The translations under genes were made by a program, and so were the position numbers. Below are positions 6,557 through 15,277 of a stretch of 64,000 nucleotides of DNA, piece after piece. Each line of letters opens with the position of its first letter. The first letter of the stretch is position 1. Source of the DNA: an uncultured beta proteobacterium (GTDB lineage: Bacteria; Pseudomonadota; Gammaproteobacteria; Burkholderiales; Rhodocyclaceae); assembly GCA_903908065.1 (NCBI GenBank), contig CAIVQO010000092.1:1-64000 (forward strand), written 5' to 3'. Under the pieces are notes generated by a model. The model made no database searches. It was not told the DNA's origin and saw only the letters and a program-made list of their open reading frames with translations.

Positions 6557-8003
6557 CAGCGGCAATCAGTCGATTGAGGATGCTGCGCGCGGCGGGAATC
6601 AGTTCGCTGGCGGCGATCCCGATCGGGCCGTCACCATTTGCGACCAGCAGGTCGGCGGCAAGGCCATGGATATGCACTGCGCCACACAAGGCTGCAGACG
6701 CTGGCCAACCCTGGGCCAGCAGGGCCCCGCCAATGCCGGAAAGGACATCGCCGCTGCCTGCCGAAGCCAGCCCCGGATTGCCGCTGGCATTGACGCGCCA
6801 TTGCCCATTGGGGGTGGCGACCACGGTGCCGCAGCCCTTGAGCGCGACGTGGGCCTTGAAGCGCCGGGCCAGCGTCAGTGCGGCGTCGACGCGGTTTGCC
6901 TGAACGTCGTCGGTGGCAATGCCAAGCAGGCGCGCCGCTTCGGCTGGGTGAGGCGTGATCAGCGTGGGTGCCTGGCGGTGCCTGACCCGCGCCGCAAGTA
7001 CGGGGTGGGCGGCGAGTTGGTTCAAGGCGTCGGCATCGAGCAACAGTGGAAAGTCGGCGCTGGCGACACGGCGAACCAGCTCGGTGGCGGCCACAGAATC
7101 ACCCATGCCGGGGCCGGCGACGATGGCCGTGGCCTGGGCCAGCGCCTCATCGGGTGTGCGCAGCATCAATTCGGGCTGGATCGGATCGACGGCCAGTACT
7201 TCCAGTAGGCCGACGAAGACGCGCCCGGCGCCCAGTTGCAGCCCGGACCGCGCCGCCAGCAGGGCGGCCCCGCTCATGCCCGGCGCGCCGCCGATCACGG
7301 CAAGCGAGCCATGGGTTCCCTTGTGGCAATTGCGCGGACGGGGCCGCAGGCCGCCACGAAAATCCGCCGTCGAGAGCAGCGCTCCCGAATGTCCCTCGAG
7401 CGTTGGGCCCAGGCCATCGACATGGATGTCACCGCAGTGGTCGGGGCCCTGCAAGGTATATAGCCCGGGCTTGCCGCCGATGAAGCTGAGGGTGTGCGTG
7501 GCACGCACGGCCGTGCCAAGCACGCGTCCGCTGTCGCCGTCGAGCCCGCTCGGAATATCCAGGGCAAGCACGGGACCGCCATAGGCATTGATGCGCTCGA
7601 TCAGGGCGGCAAGGTCGCCTGTGATCGGTCGCGCGAGACCAATGCCGAACAGCGCATCGACCACCAGGGAAAAATCCCCTGCTGGAACTTCAGAGCAAAA
7701 GTCGGCGCGGGTGGTACGGCAACTCTGGTAGGCCGCCGCCGCATCCGGAGGCAAGCGCGCGGCGTCGCCGACAAAATGTACGCAGACCTGTCGACCTGCG
7801 CGGGCCAGTTCGCGCGCCAGCACAAAGCCGTCGCCACCGTTGTTGCCAGGCCCGGCGCAGATCAACACGCGTCCGGTGCCAAAACGCGATTGGACGAATT
7901 CCGCTGCGGCACGGCCAGCCCGCTCCATCAACGGGGGCGTGGCTCCGGCATGCTCAACTTCGATGGCGCGCAGTTCGGCGGCGCGAAGCAGGGGAATAGG
8001 CAT
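6549..8003 (-). CDS. nnr: Bifunctional NAD(P)HX epimerase/dehydratase
   Basis: Repairs hydrated NADH and NADPH. The N-terminal YjeF domain (about residues 1-215) epimerises NAD(P)HX: AGPGNNGGDGFVLARELARAG and the ALDIPSGLDGDSG segment are clear. The C-terminal ribokinase-like domain (about 225-480) is the ADP-dependent dehydratase: HKGTHGSLAVIGGAPGMSGA, AGPGMG, LLDADALNQL, LITPHPAEAARLLG and ASAGSGDVLSGIGGALLAQG with the catalytic Asp. Length 484 is normal for the fused form. Two copies of the dispersed 30-nt repeat lie inside it, encoding TTRADFC (near residue 100) and VASADFP (near residue 315). Confidence 0.93.
   Translation of the reverse strand: MPIPLLRAAELRAIEVEHAGATPPLMERAGRAAAEFVQSRFGTGRVLICAGPGNNGGDGFVLARELARAGRQVCVHFVGDAARLPPDAAAAYQSCRTTRADFCSEVPAGDFSLVVDALFGIGLARPITGDLAALIERINAYGGPVLALDIPSGLDGDSGRVLGTAVRATHTLSFIGGKPGLYTLQGPDHCGDIHVDGLGPTLEGHSGALLSTADFRGGLRPRPRNCHKGTHGSLAVIGGAPGMSGAALLAARSGLQLGAGRVFVGLLEVLAVDPIQPELMLRTPDEALAQATAIVAGPGMGDSVAATELVRRVASADFPLLLDADALNQLAAHPVLAARVRHRQAPTLITPHPAEAARLLGIATDDVQANRVDAALTLARRFKAHVALKGCGTVVATPNGQWRVNASGNPGLASAGSGDVLSGIGGALLAQGWPASAALCGAVHIHGLAADLLVANGDGPIGIAASELIPAARSILNRLIAADA
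7048..7074 (+). repeat. Dispersed repeat copy 1 (in nnr C-domain)
   Basis: GGAAAGTCGGCGCTGGCG followed by ACACGGCGA. Contains the 11-base core exactly. Read in the gene's antisense orientation, giving VASADF. Shares 22 consecutive bases with copy 3. Confidence 0.8.
7695..7722 (+). repeat. Dispersed repeat copy 2 (in nnr N-domain)
   Basis: GCAAAAGTCGGCGCGGGTGG followed by TACGGCAA. Exact core, degenerate 3' half, with the ACGGC block kept. Antisense to the gene, giving TTRADF. Confidence 0.7.
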
Positions 8004-8017
8004 GGGTCGATTCTAAG

Positions 8018-8797
8018 TCAGGCACCGGCCAACTCAGGCAGACCGACGAGGCGATATCCGGCCTCGAGCAGCCCCTGGCGCAACACCTGGGCGACCTCCA
8101 CGGCATCGGGGCTGTCGCCATGCACGCAGATGCTACCGATCGGCGTCGGAACCCGCGTTCCGTCGATGGCGATCACGGCGCCGGCGGCGAGCATGGCCTT
8201 GACGTGGGCGAGGCAGGCCGCACCACCATGGATCATCGCGTCGGGGCGCGAGCGCGGCATCAGTTGGCCGTCGGGCAGGTAGGCGCGGTCGGCGAAGATC
8301 TCCTCGACCACGGCCAGTCCTGCGGCGCGACCGGCCGCGACCAGGGCCGATGCGGCCGGGGCCAGCAGGATCAGCCCCGGGTCGATGGCGCGCATGGCGC
8401 GGCAGACGGTGTCGGCCAGCGCACGGTCGACGCAGGCCTGGTTGTTGAGTGCGCCGTGCGGCTTGACGTGGGTGATGCGCGTGCCCTCCAGCGCGGCGAT
8501 GGCGGACAGTGCTCCGATTTGCGCCGCGAGCTGGTTTTCCAGTTCCGTGGCCGAGAGCGCCATGGGGCGGCGGCCGAAGCCGCGCAGGTCGGGGTAGCTC
8601 GGATGGGCGCCGACCGAGACGCCGCGCTCGCGGGCGAGGGCCAGTGTTGTGCGCATCACATCCGGATCACCGGCATGGCCGCCGCAGGCGACGTTGGCCG
8701 AGTTGACCACGCCCAGCATGGCTGCATCGTCGCCCATGGTCCAGGGGCCGTAGCCTTCGCCGAGATCGGCGTTGAGGTTAATCCGCATGTCCGGCAT
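8018..8797 (-). CDS. pxpA: 5-oxoprolinase subunit A
   Basis: LamB/YcsF-family subunit of the ATP-dependent 5-oxoprolinase PxpABC, which opens 5-oxoproline (pyroglutamate) to glutamate. The 259 residues carry the family signature INLNADLGEGYGPW, ANVACGGHAGDP, VGAHPSYPDLRGFGRR, HVKPHGALNNQ and EIFADRAYLPDGQLMPRSR. ATG 8797 has a GGAG 6 bases ahead; ATG 8788 is an alternative. Its start overlaps the end of pxpC by 20 bases, the last of a pxpB-pxpC-pxpA run downstream of a TRAP transporter. Confidence 0.92.
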   Translation of the reverse strand: MPDMRINLNADLGEGYGPWTMGDDAAMLGVVNSANVACGGHAGDPDVMRTTLALARERGVSVGAHPSYPDLRGFGRRPMALSATELENQLAAQIGALSAIAALEGTRITHVKPHGALNNQACVDRALADTVCRAMRAIDPGLILLAPAASALVAAGRAAGLAVVEEIFADRAYLPDGQLMPRSRPDAMIHGGAACLAHVKAMLAAGAVIAIDGTRVPTPIGSICVHGDSPDAVEVAQVLRQGLLEAGYRLVGLPELAGA

Positions 8798-9797
8798 CGA
8801 TGACTCCGTCGATCAGGTTGGCGCCATACAGCGCATCAAGGTTGAATTCACGTGCCGCCGGACGCATGGCAGCAAGGCAGTGGTCCAGTGCGCTGGCAGC
8901 GGCATGTCGGGCGGCCAGGGCGTCATCGAGGCTGACGGCAGCGAAGCGTAGTGTCTGACCGGGAAGGACATGGCCGAGGCGGCGCAAGTCGGCGCCGATC
9001 ACCGTGGCGATCTTCGGATACCCGCCGACCGTCTGGCAATCGGCGAGCAGCACGATCGGCTTGCCGTCGCCGGGCACCTGGATCGCACCGGGGGTTACCG
9101 CATCCGAGACGATGTCGGCACCCAGCGTCGGGTCGTGAGCGAGGCGTGGGCCGTCCAGGCGCAGACCCATGCGATCGGCTTCGCGCGTGACTGTGAACTC
9201 GGCGCCAAGAAAATCGGCCCAGGCCGCGGCCGTGAAGTACTCACCTTGCGGCCCTGCGATCACGCGTATCGGGCCGGCGTCGAGCTGCGGTCTCGCGGAC
9301 AGGCGCTGGGCCGTCGACGGCTTGGCGGGGTCGATTTCGAGCGTATCGCCCGCCCGCAGGCAGCGTCCGTCCAGGCCGCCGATGCCGGCACGAACGTAGG
9401 TGGAGCGGCTGCCCAGGACTGGTGGAACCTGGAGTCCGCCCTCGACGGCCAGATAGCCGATGCCGCTGCGCAGGGTCCCCAGCTCGATGATCTCGCCCGG
9501 GGCCAAGATATGGGCGCACCAGTTCGCCGCCGGGCGTCGCGTGCCATCCTGGGTTTCGATCACGGCGCCGAAGTCGCCACCGAGAGCGATGACGAGCGAT
9601 CGATGGACACGCAGGCGCGGTCCGACCAGGCGCATTTCGAGCACCGCCGCCGATGGGGGATTTCCCGCCAGCGCATTGGCGATATGCATCCACTCGGGAT
9701 CGAGCGCCCCGGAGAGCGGCATGCCGAGATGGCGGTAACCAGGGCGACCGAAATCCTGGATGCTGGTCGGCAGGGGAGCGGCCAGGACCTCGATCAT
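8778..9797 (-). CDS. pxpC: 5-oxoprolinase subunit C (carboxyltransferase-like)
   Basis: 339 residues of the biotin-dependent carboxyltransferase-like family (urea amidolyase/KipA). Seen: IQDFGRPGYRHLGMPLSGALD at residues 13-33, the ILAPGEIIELGTLRSGIGYLA strand pair, and a late GAIQVPGDGKPIVLLADCQTVGGYPKIATVI region. Works with PxpA and PxpB on 5-oxoproline. Its ATG overlaps the pxpB stop in an ATGA junction, indicating translational coupling. Confidence 0.92.
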   Translation of the reverse strand: MIEVLAAPLPTSIQDFGRPGYRHLGMPLSGALDPEWMHIANALAGNPPSAAVLEMRLVGPRLRVHRSLVIALGGDFGAVIETQDGTRRPAANWCAHILAPGEIIELGTLRSGIGYLAVEGGLQVPPVLGSRSTYVRAGIGGLDGRCLRAGDTLEIDPAKPSTAQRLSARPQLDAGPIRVIAGPQGEYFTAAAWADFLGAEFTVTREADRMGLRLDGPRLAHDPTLGADIVSDAVTPGAIQVPGDGKPIVLLADCQTVGGYPKIATVIGADLRRLGHVLPGQTLRFAAVSLDDALAARHAAASALDHCLAAMRPAAREFNLDALYGANLIDGVIDAGHAD

Positions 9798-10513
9798 GGC
9801 AGTCGCCACTGGTCGGCGTTGATCTCGCCGGCCGCCACGGCGGCGTGAAGTTGCTGATAGCGGTCGGCCGGGATCGAGGTGAAGCGCAGGCTGTCCCCCG
9901 GCGCAAACAGGGCAGGGCGGTTCTCGTTGGCCAGGTCGAACAGGCGCACGGGCGTGCGTCCGAGCAAGTGCCAGCCGCCGGGGCTGACCCAGGGGTAGAT
10001 CGCCGCTTGCGCCCCGGCAATGGCCAGGCTGTTGGCAGGAACGGCACTGCGCGGCGTGCTGCGACGTGGCAGGCGCAGCCATTCCGGCAATTCGCCGAGA
10101 TAGGGAAAGCCGGGCAGGAAGCCGAGTAGAAATACCCGCAGTTCGGTGGCGCACAGGGCCTCGATTACCGCCTCGGGGCTGCGTCCGGCGGCAGTGGCCA
10201 CGGCGTTGAGGTCGGGACCGTGCTCGCCGCCAAAGCAAACCGGAATTTGCCACCGTGTCGCCAGCGCCGACTTTTGCACGGGTGCTTGGGCGCAGCGCAA
10301 CAGGCAGTCGGCGAGGCGTTGGCGATCAAGCCGCAGGGGATCGAAGTGCACCGTCAGCGATCGCCAGGTCGGCACGACATCGGTGACCCCGTCAAGCGCT
10401 GCCGCCGCCAGAGCGTCGCGGGTTGCCATGACCTTGGCGCTGAACTCGGGAGCGATGCGATCGCCGAATTCGAGCGTCAGCGCACCGTCGCCCAGGTCGA
10501 GCAAGCGTGGCAT
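9794..10513 (-). CDS. pxpB: 5-oxoprolinase subunit B (KipI family)
   Basis: 239 residues of the allophanate hydrolase subunit 1/KipI family. Typical pieces are GDGALTLEFGD at the N-terminus, IPVCFGGEHGPDL, FLLGFLPGFPYLGELP, LRLPRRSTPRSAVPANSLAI, and YPWVSPGGWHLLGRTP near the C-terminus. The ATG shares a base with the dctM stop (TGATG), so transporter and enzyme genes are coupled. A dispersed repeat copy (10251-10278) encodes VQKSALATRW near residue 85, read in the sense direction. Confidence 0.92.
   Translation of the reverse strand: MPRLLDLGDGALTLEFGDRIAPEFSAKVMATRDALAAAALDGVTDVVPTWRSLTVHFDPLRLDRQRLADCLLRCAQAPVQKSALATRWQIPVCFGGEHGPDLNAVATAAGRSPEAVIEALCATELRVFLLGFLPGFPYLGELPEWLRLPRRSTPRSAVPANSLAIAGAQAAIYPWVSPGGWHLLGRTPVRLFDLANENRPALFAPGDSLRFTSIPADRYQQLHAAVAAGEINADQWRLP
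10251..10278 (-). repeat. Dispersed repeat copy 3 (in pxpB)
   Basis: On the minus strand: GCAAAAGTCGGCGCTGGCG then ACACGGTG, a near-consensus copy. Sense relative to pxpB, giving KSALATR, so the frame differs from copies 1, 2, 4 and 5. Confidence 0.85.
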
Positions 10514-11811
10514 CAGCCGACCATGCGTTGCGGCAGCCAGGTCACCAGTCCTGGCATGGCATACAGCAGTCCTACCGCCACGACCATGAGGAAGAACGCC
10601 GGAAGGGCAGTGCGTGCGATCCAGGGCAGTTGCCGGTTGGTCATGCCCTGCAGGACGAACAGGTTGAAGCCGACTGGCGGCGTGATCTGGGCCATCTCGA
10701 CCACCACCACGAGGAAGATGCCGAACCAGATCAGGTCGATGCCGGCCGCCATGATGGTAGGCTGGATCACGCCGATGGTCAGCACCACCATCGAGATGCC
10801 GTCGAGGAAGCAGCCGAGGATGATGTAGAAAATCATCAGGCCGAAGAGCAGCCAGAAGGGTGTCAGGCCGAGGCTGCCGATCCATTCCGCGAGTTGGCGC
10901 GGCAGGCCGAGGTAGCCCATCGACAGGGTGAGGAAGCTCGACCCGGCGAGGATCAGGGCGATCATGCAGTAGAGGCGCGTGGCGCCCATCAGGCTGTCGC
11001 GGAAGCTTTGCCAGGAGAGCGATTGCTGGAAGGCCGCCAGCACCAGGCTGCCGACCACGCCCAGCGCGGCGGCCTCGGTCGCGGTGGCCACGCCGATGTA
11101 GATCGAACCCAGCACCAGCGTGATCAGCAGGACAATCGGAATCAGGTTGCGCGAGGCATACAGTTTCTGGCCCAGGGTGGTGCGTTCAGTGATGGGCGGC
11201 ACGGCATCCGGATGCAGCAGCGCCCAGACGATGATCCAGCCCATGAACAGCCCGCCCAGCATCAGGCCGGGCACCACGCCGCCAATGAACAGCTTGGCGA
11301 TCGAGACTTCGGCGGCGACGCCGTAGACGATCATGATGATCGACGGCGGGATCAGCAGGCCGAGCGTACTGGCGCCGGCGAGGGTGCCGACCGTAATGTT
11401 TTCCGGGTAGCCACGCTTGGCGAGTTCCGGAAGGGTGATCTTGCCGATGGTGGCGCAGGTGGCGGCCGAGGAACCGGAGACGGCGGCAAAGATGGTGCAG
11501 CCAATGACATTGGTGTGGAGCAGGCGTCCAGGCAGTTTTTCCAGCCAGGGCGCGAGGCCCTTGAACATGTCTTCGGAAAGCCGGGTGCGGAACAGGATCT
11601 CGCCCATCCAGAGAAACATCGGCAGCGCGGTCAGGGTCCAGGACGAGGAGGCACCCCAAATGGTGACCGCCATGGCATCGCCGGCCGGGCGCGAGGAAAA
11701 CAGTTCCATGCCGAGCCAGCCGACGCCGAGCAGGGCAAGTCCGATCCAGATGCCGCTGGCGAGGATGGCGAACAGTGCCGCGATGAGGAAGAAGGTGATC
11801 GCGAGGCTCAT
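10513..11811 (-). CDS. dctM: TRAP transporter large permease (DctM type)
   Basis: A 432-residue inner-membrane permease of the tripartite ATP-independent periplasmic class, about 12 hydrophobic segments. Recognisable blocks are ALPMFLWMGEILFRTRLSEDM, VSGSSAATCATIGKITLPELAKRGY, LAGASTLGLLIPPSIIMIVYG and TPPVGFNLFVLQGM, all DctM signatures. The gene abuts dctQ and is followed directly by pxpB, which suggests 5-oxoproline or a related acid as substrate. Confidence 0.92.
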   Translation of the reverse strand: MSLAITFFLIAALFAILASGIWIGLALLGVGWLGMELFSSRPAGDAMAVTIWGASSSWTLTALPMFLWMGEILFRTRLSEDMFKGLAPWLEKLPGRLLHTNVIGCTIFAAVSGSSAATCATIGKITLPELAKRGYPENITVGTLAGASTLGLLIPPSIIMIVYGVAAEVSIAKLFIGGVVPGLMLGGLFMGWIIVWALLHPDAVPPITERTTLGQKLYASRNLIPIVLLITLVLGSIYIGVATATEAAALGVVGSLVLAAFQQSLSWQSFRDSLMGATRLYCMIALILAGSSFLTLSMGYLGLPRQLAEWIGSLGLTPFWLLFGLMIFYIILGCFLDGISMVVLTIGVIQPTIMAAGIDLIWFGIFLVVVVEMAQITPPVGFNLFVLQGMTNRQLPWIARTALPAFFLMVVAVGLLYAMPGLVTWLPQRMVG

Positions 11812-12326
11812 TACTCGCTCCTCACCGGTTCGGCGTCCGGATCACGGTGGCGCAGGGATCGGCCGCTGGCGACGGTGACGAAATCGTCCGTCAGGGCAAC
11901 CAGGAACACCAGTGCGCCCAGTGCCATGCCGATCTGTGGAATCCACAGCGGCGTGGCGTCGTTGCCTTGCGAGACATCGTTGAACTGGAAGGATTGCCAT
12001 ACCAGCCTGGTGGCAAACCAGGCCAGCAGCGCCGCGAGCACGATGCCGGCGCCATGGCACCAGATTTCGAATCCGCGTCGCGCCCCGGGCGGCAGCCGAT
12101 CCAGGATCAGCGTGACTCGTATGTGCTCGCCACGCTTGAGCGTATGCGCCAGGGACAGGAAGGCAGCAGCGGCCATGCAATAGCCGGCATACGCATCCGT
12201 GCCCCGGACATGGAAGTCGAACAGGCGCCCGAACACCGACAGCAGGATCGCTGCCAGGGTGCCGATCATGAACAGGGCCGCCAGCCAGGCGGCACCGCCA
12301 TACACGCTATCGAGCGCCCGTCGCAC
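11811..12326 (-). CDS. dctQ: TRAP transporter small permease (DctQ type)
   Basis: A 171-residue protein with four hydrophobic helices, the usual DctQ size. The loop YAGYCMAAAAFLSLAHTLKRGEHIRVTLILDRLPPGARR is the typical central part (RGEHIRV). Lies between dctP (4-base gap) and dctM (1-base overlap) and would bridge binding protein and large permease. Confidence 0.88.
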   Translation of the reverse strand: MRRALDSVYGGAAWLAALFMIGTLAAILLSVFGRLFDFHVRGTDAYAGYCMAAAAFLSLAHTLKRGEHIRVTLILDRLPPGARRGFEIWCHGAGIVLAALLAWFATRLVWQSFQFNDVSQGNDATPLWIPQIGMALGALVFLVALTDDFVTVASGRSLRHRDPDAEPVRSE

Positions 12327-12330
12327 CGGA

Positions 12331-13299
12331 TTACTTCCGGTAGGCGTCGAGGATGGCCTGGCCGTCGGCGCCGGCAGTCTTCTGCCATTCGCCGATCATG
12401 GTGTCGCCGACCTTCTTCATGTCGGCCTTGAGCGCGGCCGAGGGGGCAGCGACGGTCATGCCGTTCTTGGTCAGCGTCTCGACCCAGACCTTGGTCTTGT
12501 CTTCGCTGGTTTTCCAGCCGCGCGCCTCGGCGTCGGCAGCGGCCTTCAATACCGCGTCCTGGGTTGCCTTGTCGAGCGCATCGAAGGCCTTTTGCGATAC
12601 CAGCACGGCATTCTTCGGCAACCAGGCCTGGGTATCGTAGTAGTTCTTCACCTGTTCCCAGACCTTCGAGTCCACGCCAGTGGCGGCCGAGGTCATGAAC
12701 GCGGCGACGGCCCCGGTGGCCAGCGCCTGCGAGAGTTCGGCGGCCTGGATGGTCACCGGCTGGGCGCCCACCAGTTCGGCGATGCGCGAGGTTTGCGGGC
12801 TGTAGGCGCGCCACTTGACGCCCTTCAGGTCGGCACCGGAGTTGATGGCTTTCGCAGAAAAGATACCCTGTGGCGGCCAGGGCACAGAGAACAGCATCTT
12901 CAGGCCCTGCTTGGTCAGCAGCGCATCGAGCGCCGGCTTTTGCGCGGCGGCGAGCTTCCGTGCCTCGGCGTAGGACGTGGCGAGGAAGGGCACGTTGTCG
13001 GCGCCGAAGACGGGGTTCTCGTTGGCATAGCCGCCGAGCAGGATCTCGCCGATCTGGGCCTGGCCGCCCTGTACGGCACGCTTGATCTCGTTCGCCTTGA
13101 ACAGCGATCCGGCCGGATGGACGGTGATCTTGAGCTTGCCGCCGCTGGCCTTGTCGACGTCGGCGGCGAACTGGCTGATGTTCTCGGTGTGGAAATTGGC
13201 GGCCGGGTAGGGCGTCGGCATGTCCCATTTGGTCTGGGCGGATGCGGCGAGGGCGGTGAAACCGAGTGCGGCGACGAGCGTGCGAAGGCAGGTTTTCAT
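12331..13299 (-). CDS. dctP: TRAP transporter substrate-binding protein (DctP type)
   Basis: A 322-residue periplasmic binding protein. ATG 13299 was chosen because it gives a clean signal peptide (MKTCLRTLVAALGFTALAASA, cleavage near residue 21) and has GAGGA upstream; the open frame extends to 13359. Conserved DctP pieces include GKLKITVHPAGSLFKANEI, PWPPQGIFSAKAI, LKGVKWRAYSPQTSRIAELVGAQPV and a C-terminal helix bundle. Bordetella DctP6/DctP7 of this class are known to bind pyroglutamate; together with the downstream pxpBCA genes that makes 5-oxoproline the likeliest ligand (inference). Confidence 0.9.
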   Translation of the reverse strand: MKTCLRTLVAALGFTALAASAQTKWDMPTPYPAANFHTENISQFAADVDKASGGKLKITVHPAGSLFKANEIKRAVQGGQAQIGEILLGGYANENPVFGADNVPFLATSYAEARKLAAAQKPALDALLTKQGLKMLFSVPWPPQGIFSAKAINSGADLKGVKWRAYSPQTSRIAELVGAQPVTIQAAELSQALATGAVAAFMTSAATGVDSKVWEQVKNYYDTQAWLPKNAVLVSQKAFDALDKATQDAVLKAAADAEARGWKTSEDKTKVWVETLTKNGMTVAAPSAALKADMKKVGDTMIGEWQKTAGADGQAILDAYRK

Positions 13300-13354
13300 C
13301 AGCAGTGTCCTCAGGGAAAGTTCGGTTCGAAGGGAAGGAAGCGGGTACAACGTT

Positions 13355-13387
13355 AACATTACATTTACAAAACGTCAATAAAATGTT
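13355..13387. promoter_or_regulatory. AT-rich divergent promoter region with inverted repeat
   Basis: The 122-base gap between dctP and the MarR-like gene holds an AT-rich block with AACATT and AATGTT as inverted 6-mers 21 bases apart. It would be a natural operator for the adjacent regulator controlling both directions, but the symmetry is weak. Confidence 0.3.
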
Positions 13388-13421
13388 TCAATTATTCGGC
13401 GCAACATCGAGGAATCCCGAA

Positions 13422-13967
13422 ATGGCCAGAAAACCTGCAGCGCCCGCCGACAACGCCAGCGACGGAACGCGACGCATCGTTTCGTCCGAACATCTGGTGT
13501 CCGACAAGTGTCCTGAACTGTCCGAACTCGAATTCGGCCTGATCATTGCCAGCCACGCTTTTGGGCGTTGGATGATCCGCTGCATGGCGGCAGCCGGCGT
13601 CAAGGACATGACGGAAACCGAGATCCTGGTGCTGCACCATGTCAATCATCGCGGTCGCGAGAAAAAGCTGGCTGACATCTGCTTCGTGCTGAACATCGAA
13701 GATACCCACGTGGTGTCCTATGCCTTGAAGAAGCTCGCGAATCTTGACCTGGTCAGGGGCGAGCGGCGCGGCAAGGAGGTATTTTGGTCGGCTACCGCGT
13801 CCGGCGAGGCCCTGTGCGAGCGCTATCGCCAGGTGCGCGAGGCCTGCCTGATGCCGGGCTTTTCCGGTGCCGAAGAAGAAAACCTGCGGATCGGCGACCT
13901 TGCGCGCCTGTTGCGTACCCTCTCGGGACGGTACGACCAGGGCGCGCGCGCGGCGTCGTCGATATGA
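13422..13967 (+). CDS. MarR-like winged-helix regulator
   Basis: A 181-residue predicted transcription factor. Residues 40-140 form a MarR-like fold: [28 protein letters not shown] (recognition region) followed by [36 protein letters not shown], the classic helix-wing with terminal GE. ATG 13422 has GAGGA 9 bases ahead; ATG 13383 in the same frame is less likely. It is divergent from the dctPQM-pxpBCA operon and 20 bases upstream of glutamate dehydrogenase, so it probably regulates one or both. The ligand is unknown. Confidence 0.8.
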   Translation: MARKPAAPADNASDGTRRIVSSEHLVSDKCPELSELEFGLIIASHAFGRWMIRCMAAAGVKDMTETEILVLHHVNHRGREKKLADICFVLNIEDTHVVSYALKKLANLDLVRGERRGKEVFWSATASGEALCERYRQVREACLMPGFSGAEEENLRIGDLARLLRTLSGRYDQGARAASSI

Positions 13968-13987
13968 ACGGAGCCAGGAGCAATACC

Positions 13988-15271
13988 ATGACCACGAAAC
14001 TTGCCAATCTCTCCTACCTGGATCCGGCGCGGCCCGCGCCTTGGTCCAGCTTCCTCGAGCAAATCGATCGCGTCGCTCCCCATCTGGGCGATCTCGCGCA
14101 CTGGATCGAAACCCTGAAACACCCCAAACGTGTTTTGGTCGTCGACGTCCCGATCATTCGCGACGATGGCAGCGTGGCGCATTTCGAGGGCTATCGGGTG
14201 CAGCACAATCTGTCGCGTGGGCCGGGCAAAGGAGGTGTGCGCTTCCACCCGGAGGTGTCGCTCAACGAAGTCATGGCCCTGGCGGGATGGATGACGGTGA
14301 AGAATGCAGCACTGGGCCTGCCCTTCGGTGGCGCCAAGGGCGGGGTGCGGGTCGATCCGCGTACGCTGTCGCGCGGTGAACTGGAGCGCGTGACCCGGCG
14401 TTATACCTCGGAGATCGGCATCGTGATCGGGCCCGACAAGGACATTCCGGCCCCCGACGTCGGCAGCGACCAGCAGATCATGGCCTGGATGATGGATACC
14501 TATTCAGTGAATGTCGGCCATACCGCCAGTGGTGTCGTCACCGGGAAACCGGTGGCTCTGGGGGGCTCGCTCGGGCGCCAGGAAGCAACCGGTCGCGGCG
14601 TGTTCATTGCCGCCCGCGAGGCTGGTGTCCGTAGCGGGATCGCGATTCAGGGCGCACGAGTGGCGGTACAGGGCTTTGGCAACGTGGGCAGCATTGCCGC
14701 GCGCATTTTTGCCGAACATGGCGCACGCGTGGTGGCGTTGCAGGATGTCGGCGGCAGTTACTTCAACTCCGGCGGCATTGACGTGGGGGCCGCAATCGCG
14801 CATGCGGCGGCACGCGGCAGTCTGGCCGGATTTACCGGTGCAACTTCAATCCTTGCCGAGGATTTCTGGCAGACGGAATGTGAATTTCTTGTCCCTGCCG
14901 CCCTGGAAGGGCAGCTTACCGAGGCGCGGGCCGAGGGGCTGCGTGCCCGGATCGTGGTCGAAGGCGCCAATGGTCCGACGCTGCCGGCGGCCGACGATGT
15001 CTTGCGTGAGCGGGGAATCCTGGTGGTGCCTGATGTGCTGGCCAATGCCGGAGGCGTGACCGTGTCGTATTTCGAATGGGTGCAGGATTTCTCCAGCTTT
15101 TTCTGGAGCGAGGACGAGATCAACGCCCGTCTGGAGGCCATCATGGTCAAGGCCGTCACCGCGATCTGGACCTTGGCTGTCGAGCGGCAACTGCCCTTGC
15201 GCACGGCGGCCTTCATCATTGCCTGCCAACGCGTGCTGGCCGCCCGGGAACAGCGGGGCCTGTATCCCTGA
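13988..15271 (+). CDS. gdhA: Glutamate dehydrogenase
   Basis: 427-residue Glu/Leu/Phe/Val dehydrogenase interconverting glutamate and 2-oxoglutarate plus ammonia. Seen: the substrate region [20 protein letters not shown], the catalytic lysine in [31 protein letters not shown], the Rossmann motif [11 protein letters not shown] and the [16 protein letters not shown] segment. ATG 13988 has AGGAG 8 bases ahead. It follows the MarR-like gene closely. Next to the 5-oxoprolinase genes it completes a route from 5-oxoproline through glutamate to 2-oxoglutarate. NAD versus NADP specificity cannot be decided. Confidence 0.92.
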   Translation: MTTKLANLSYLDPARPAPWSSFLEQIDRVAPHLGDLAHWIETLKHPKRVLVVDVPIIRDDGSVAHFEGYRVQHNLSRGPGKGGVRFHPEVSLNEVMALAGWMTVKNAALGLPFGGAKGGVRVDPRTLSRGELERVTRRYTSEIGIVIGPDKDIPAPDVGSDQQIMAWMMDTYSVNVGHTASGVVTGKPVALGGSLGRQEATGRGVFIAAREAGVRSGIAIQGARVAVQGFGNVGSIAARIFAEHGARVVALQDVGGSYFNSGGIDVGAAIAHAAARGSLAGFTGATSILAEDFWQTECEFLVPAALEGQLTEARAEGLRARIVVEGANGPTLPAADDVLRERGILVVPDVLANAGGVTVSYFEWVQDFSSFFWSEDEINARLEAIMVKAVTAIWTLAVERQLPLRTAAFIIACQRVLAAREQRGLYP

Positions 15272-15277
15272 GGTGGC

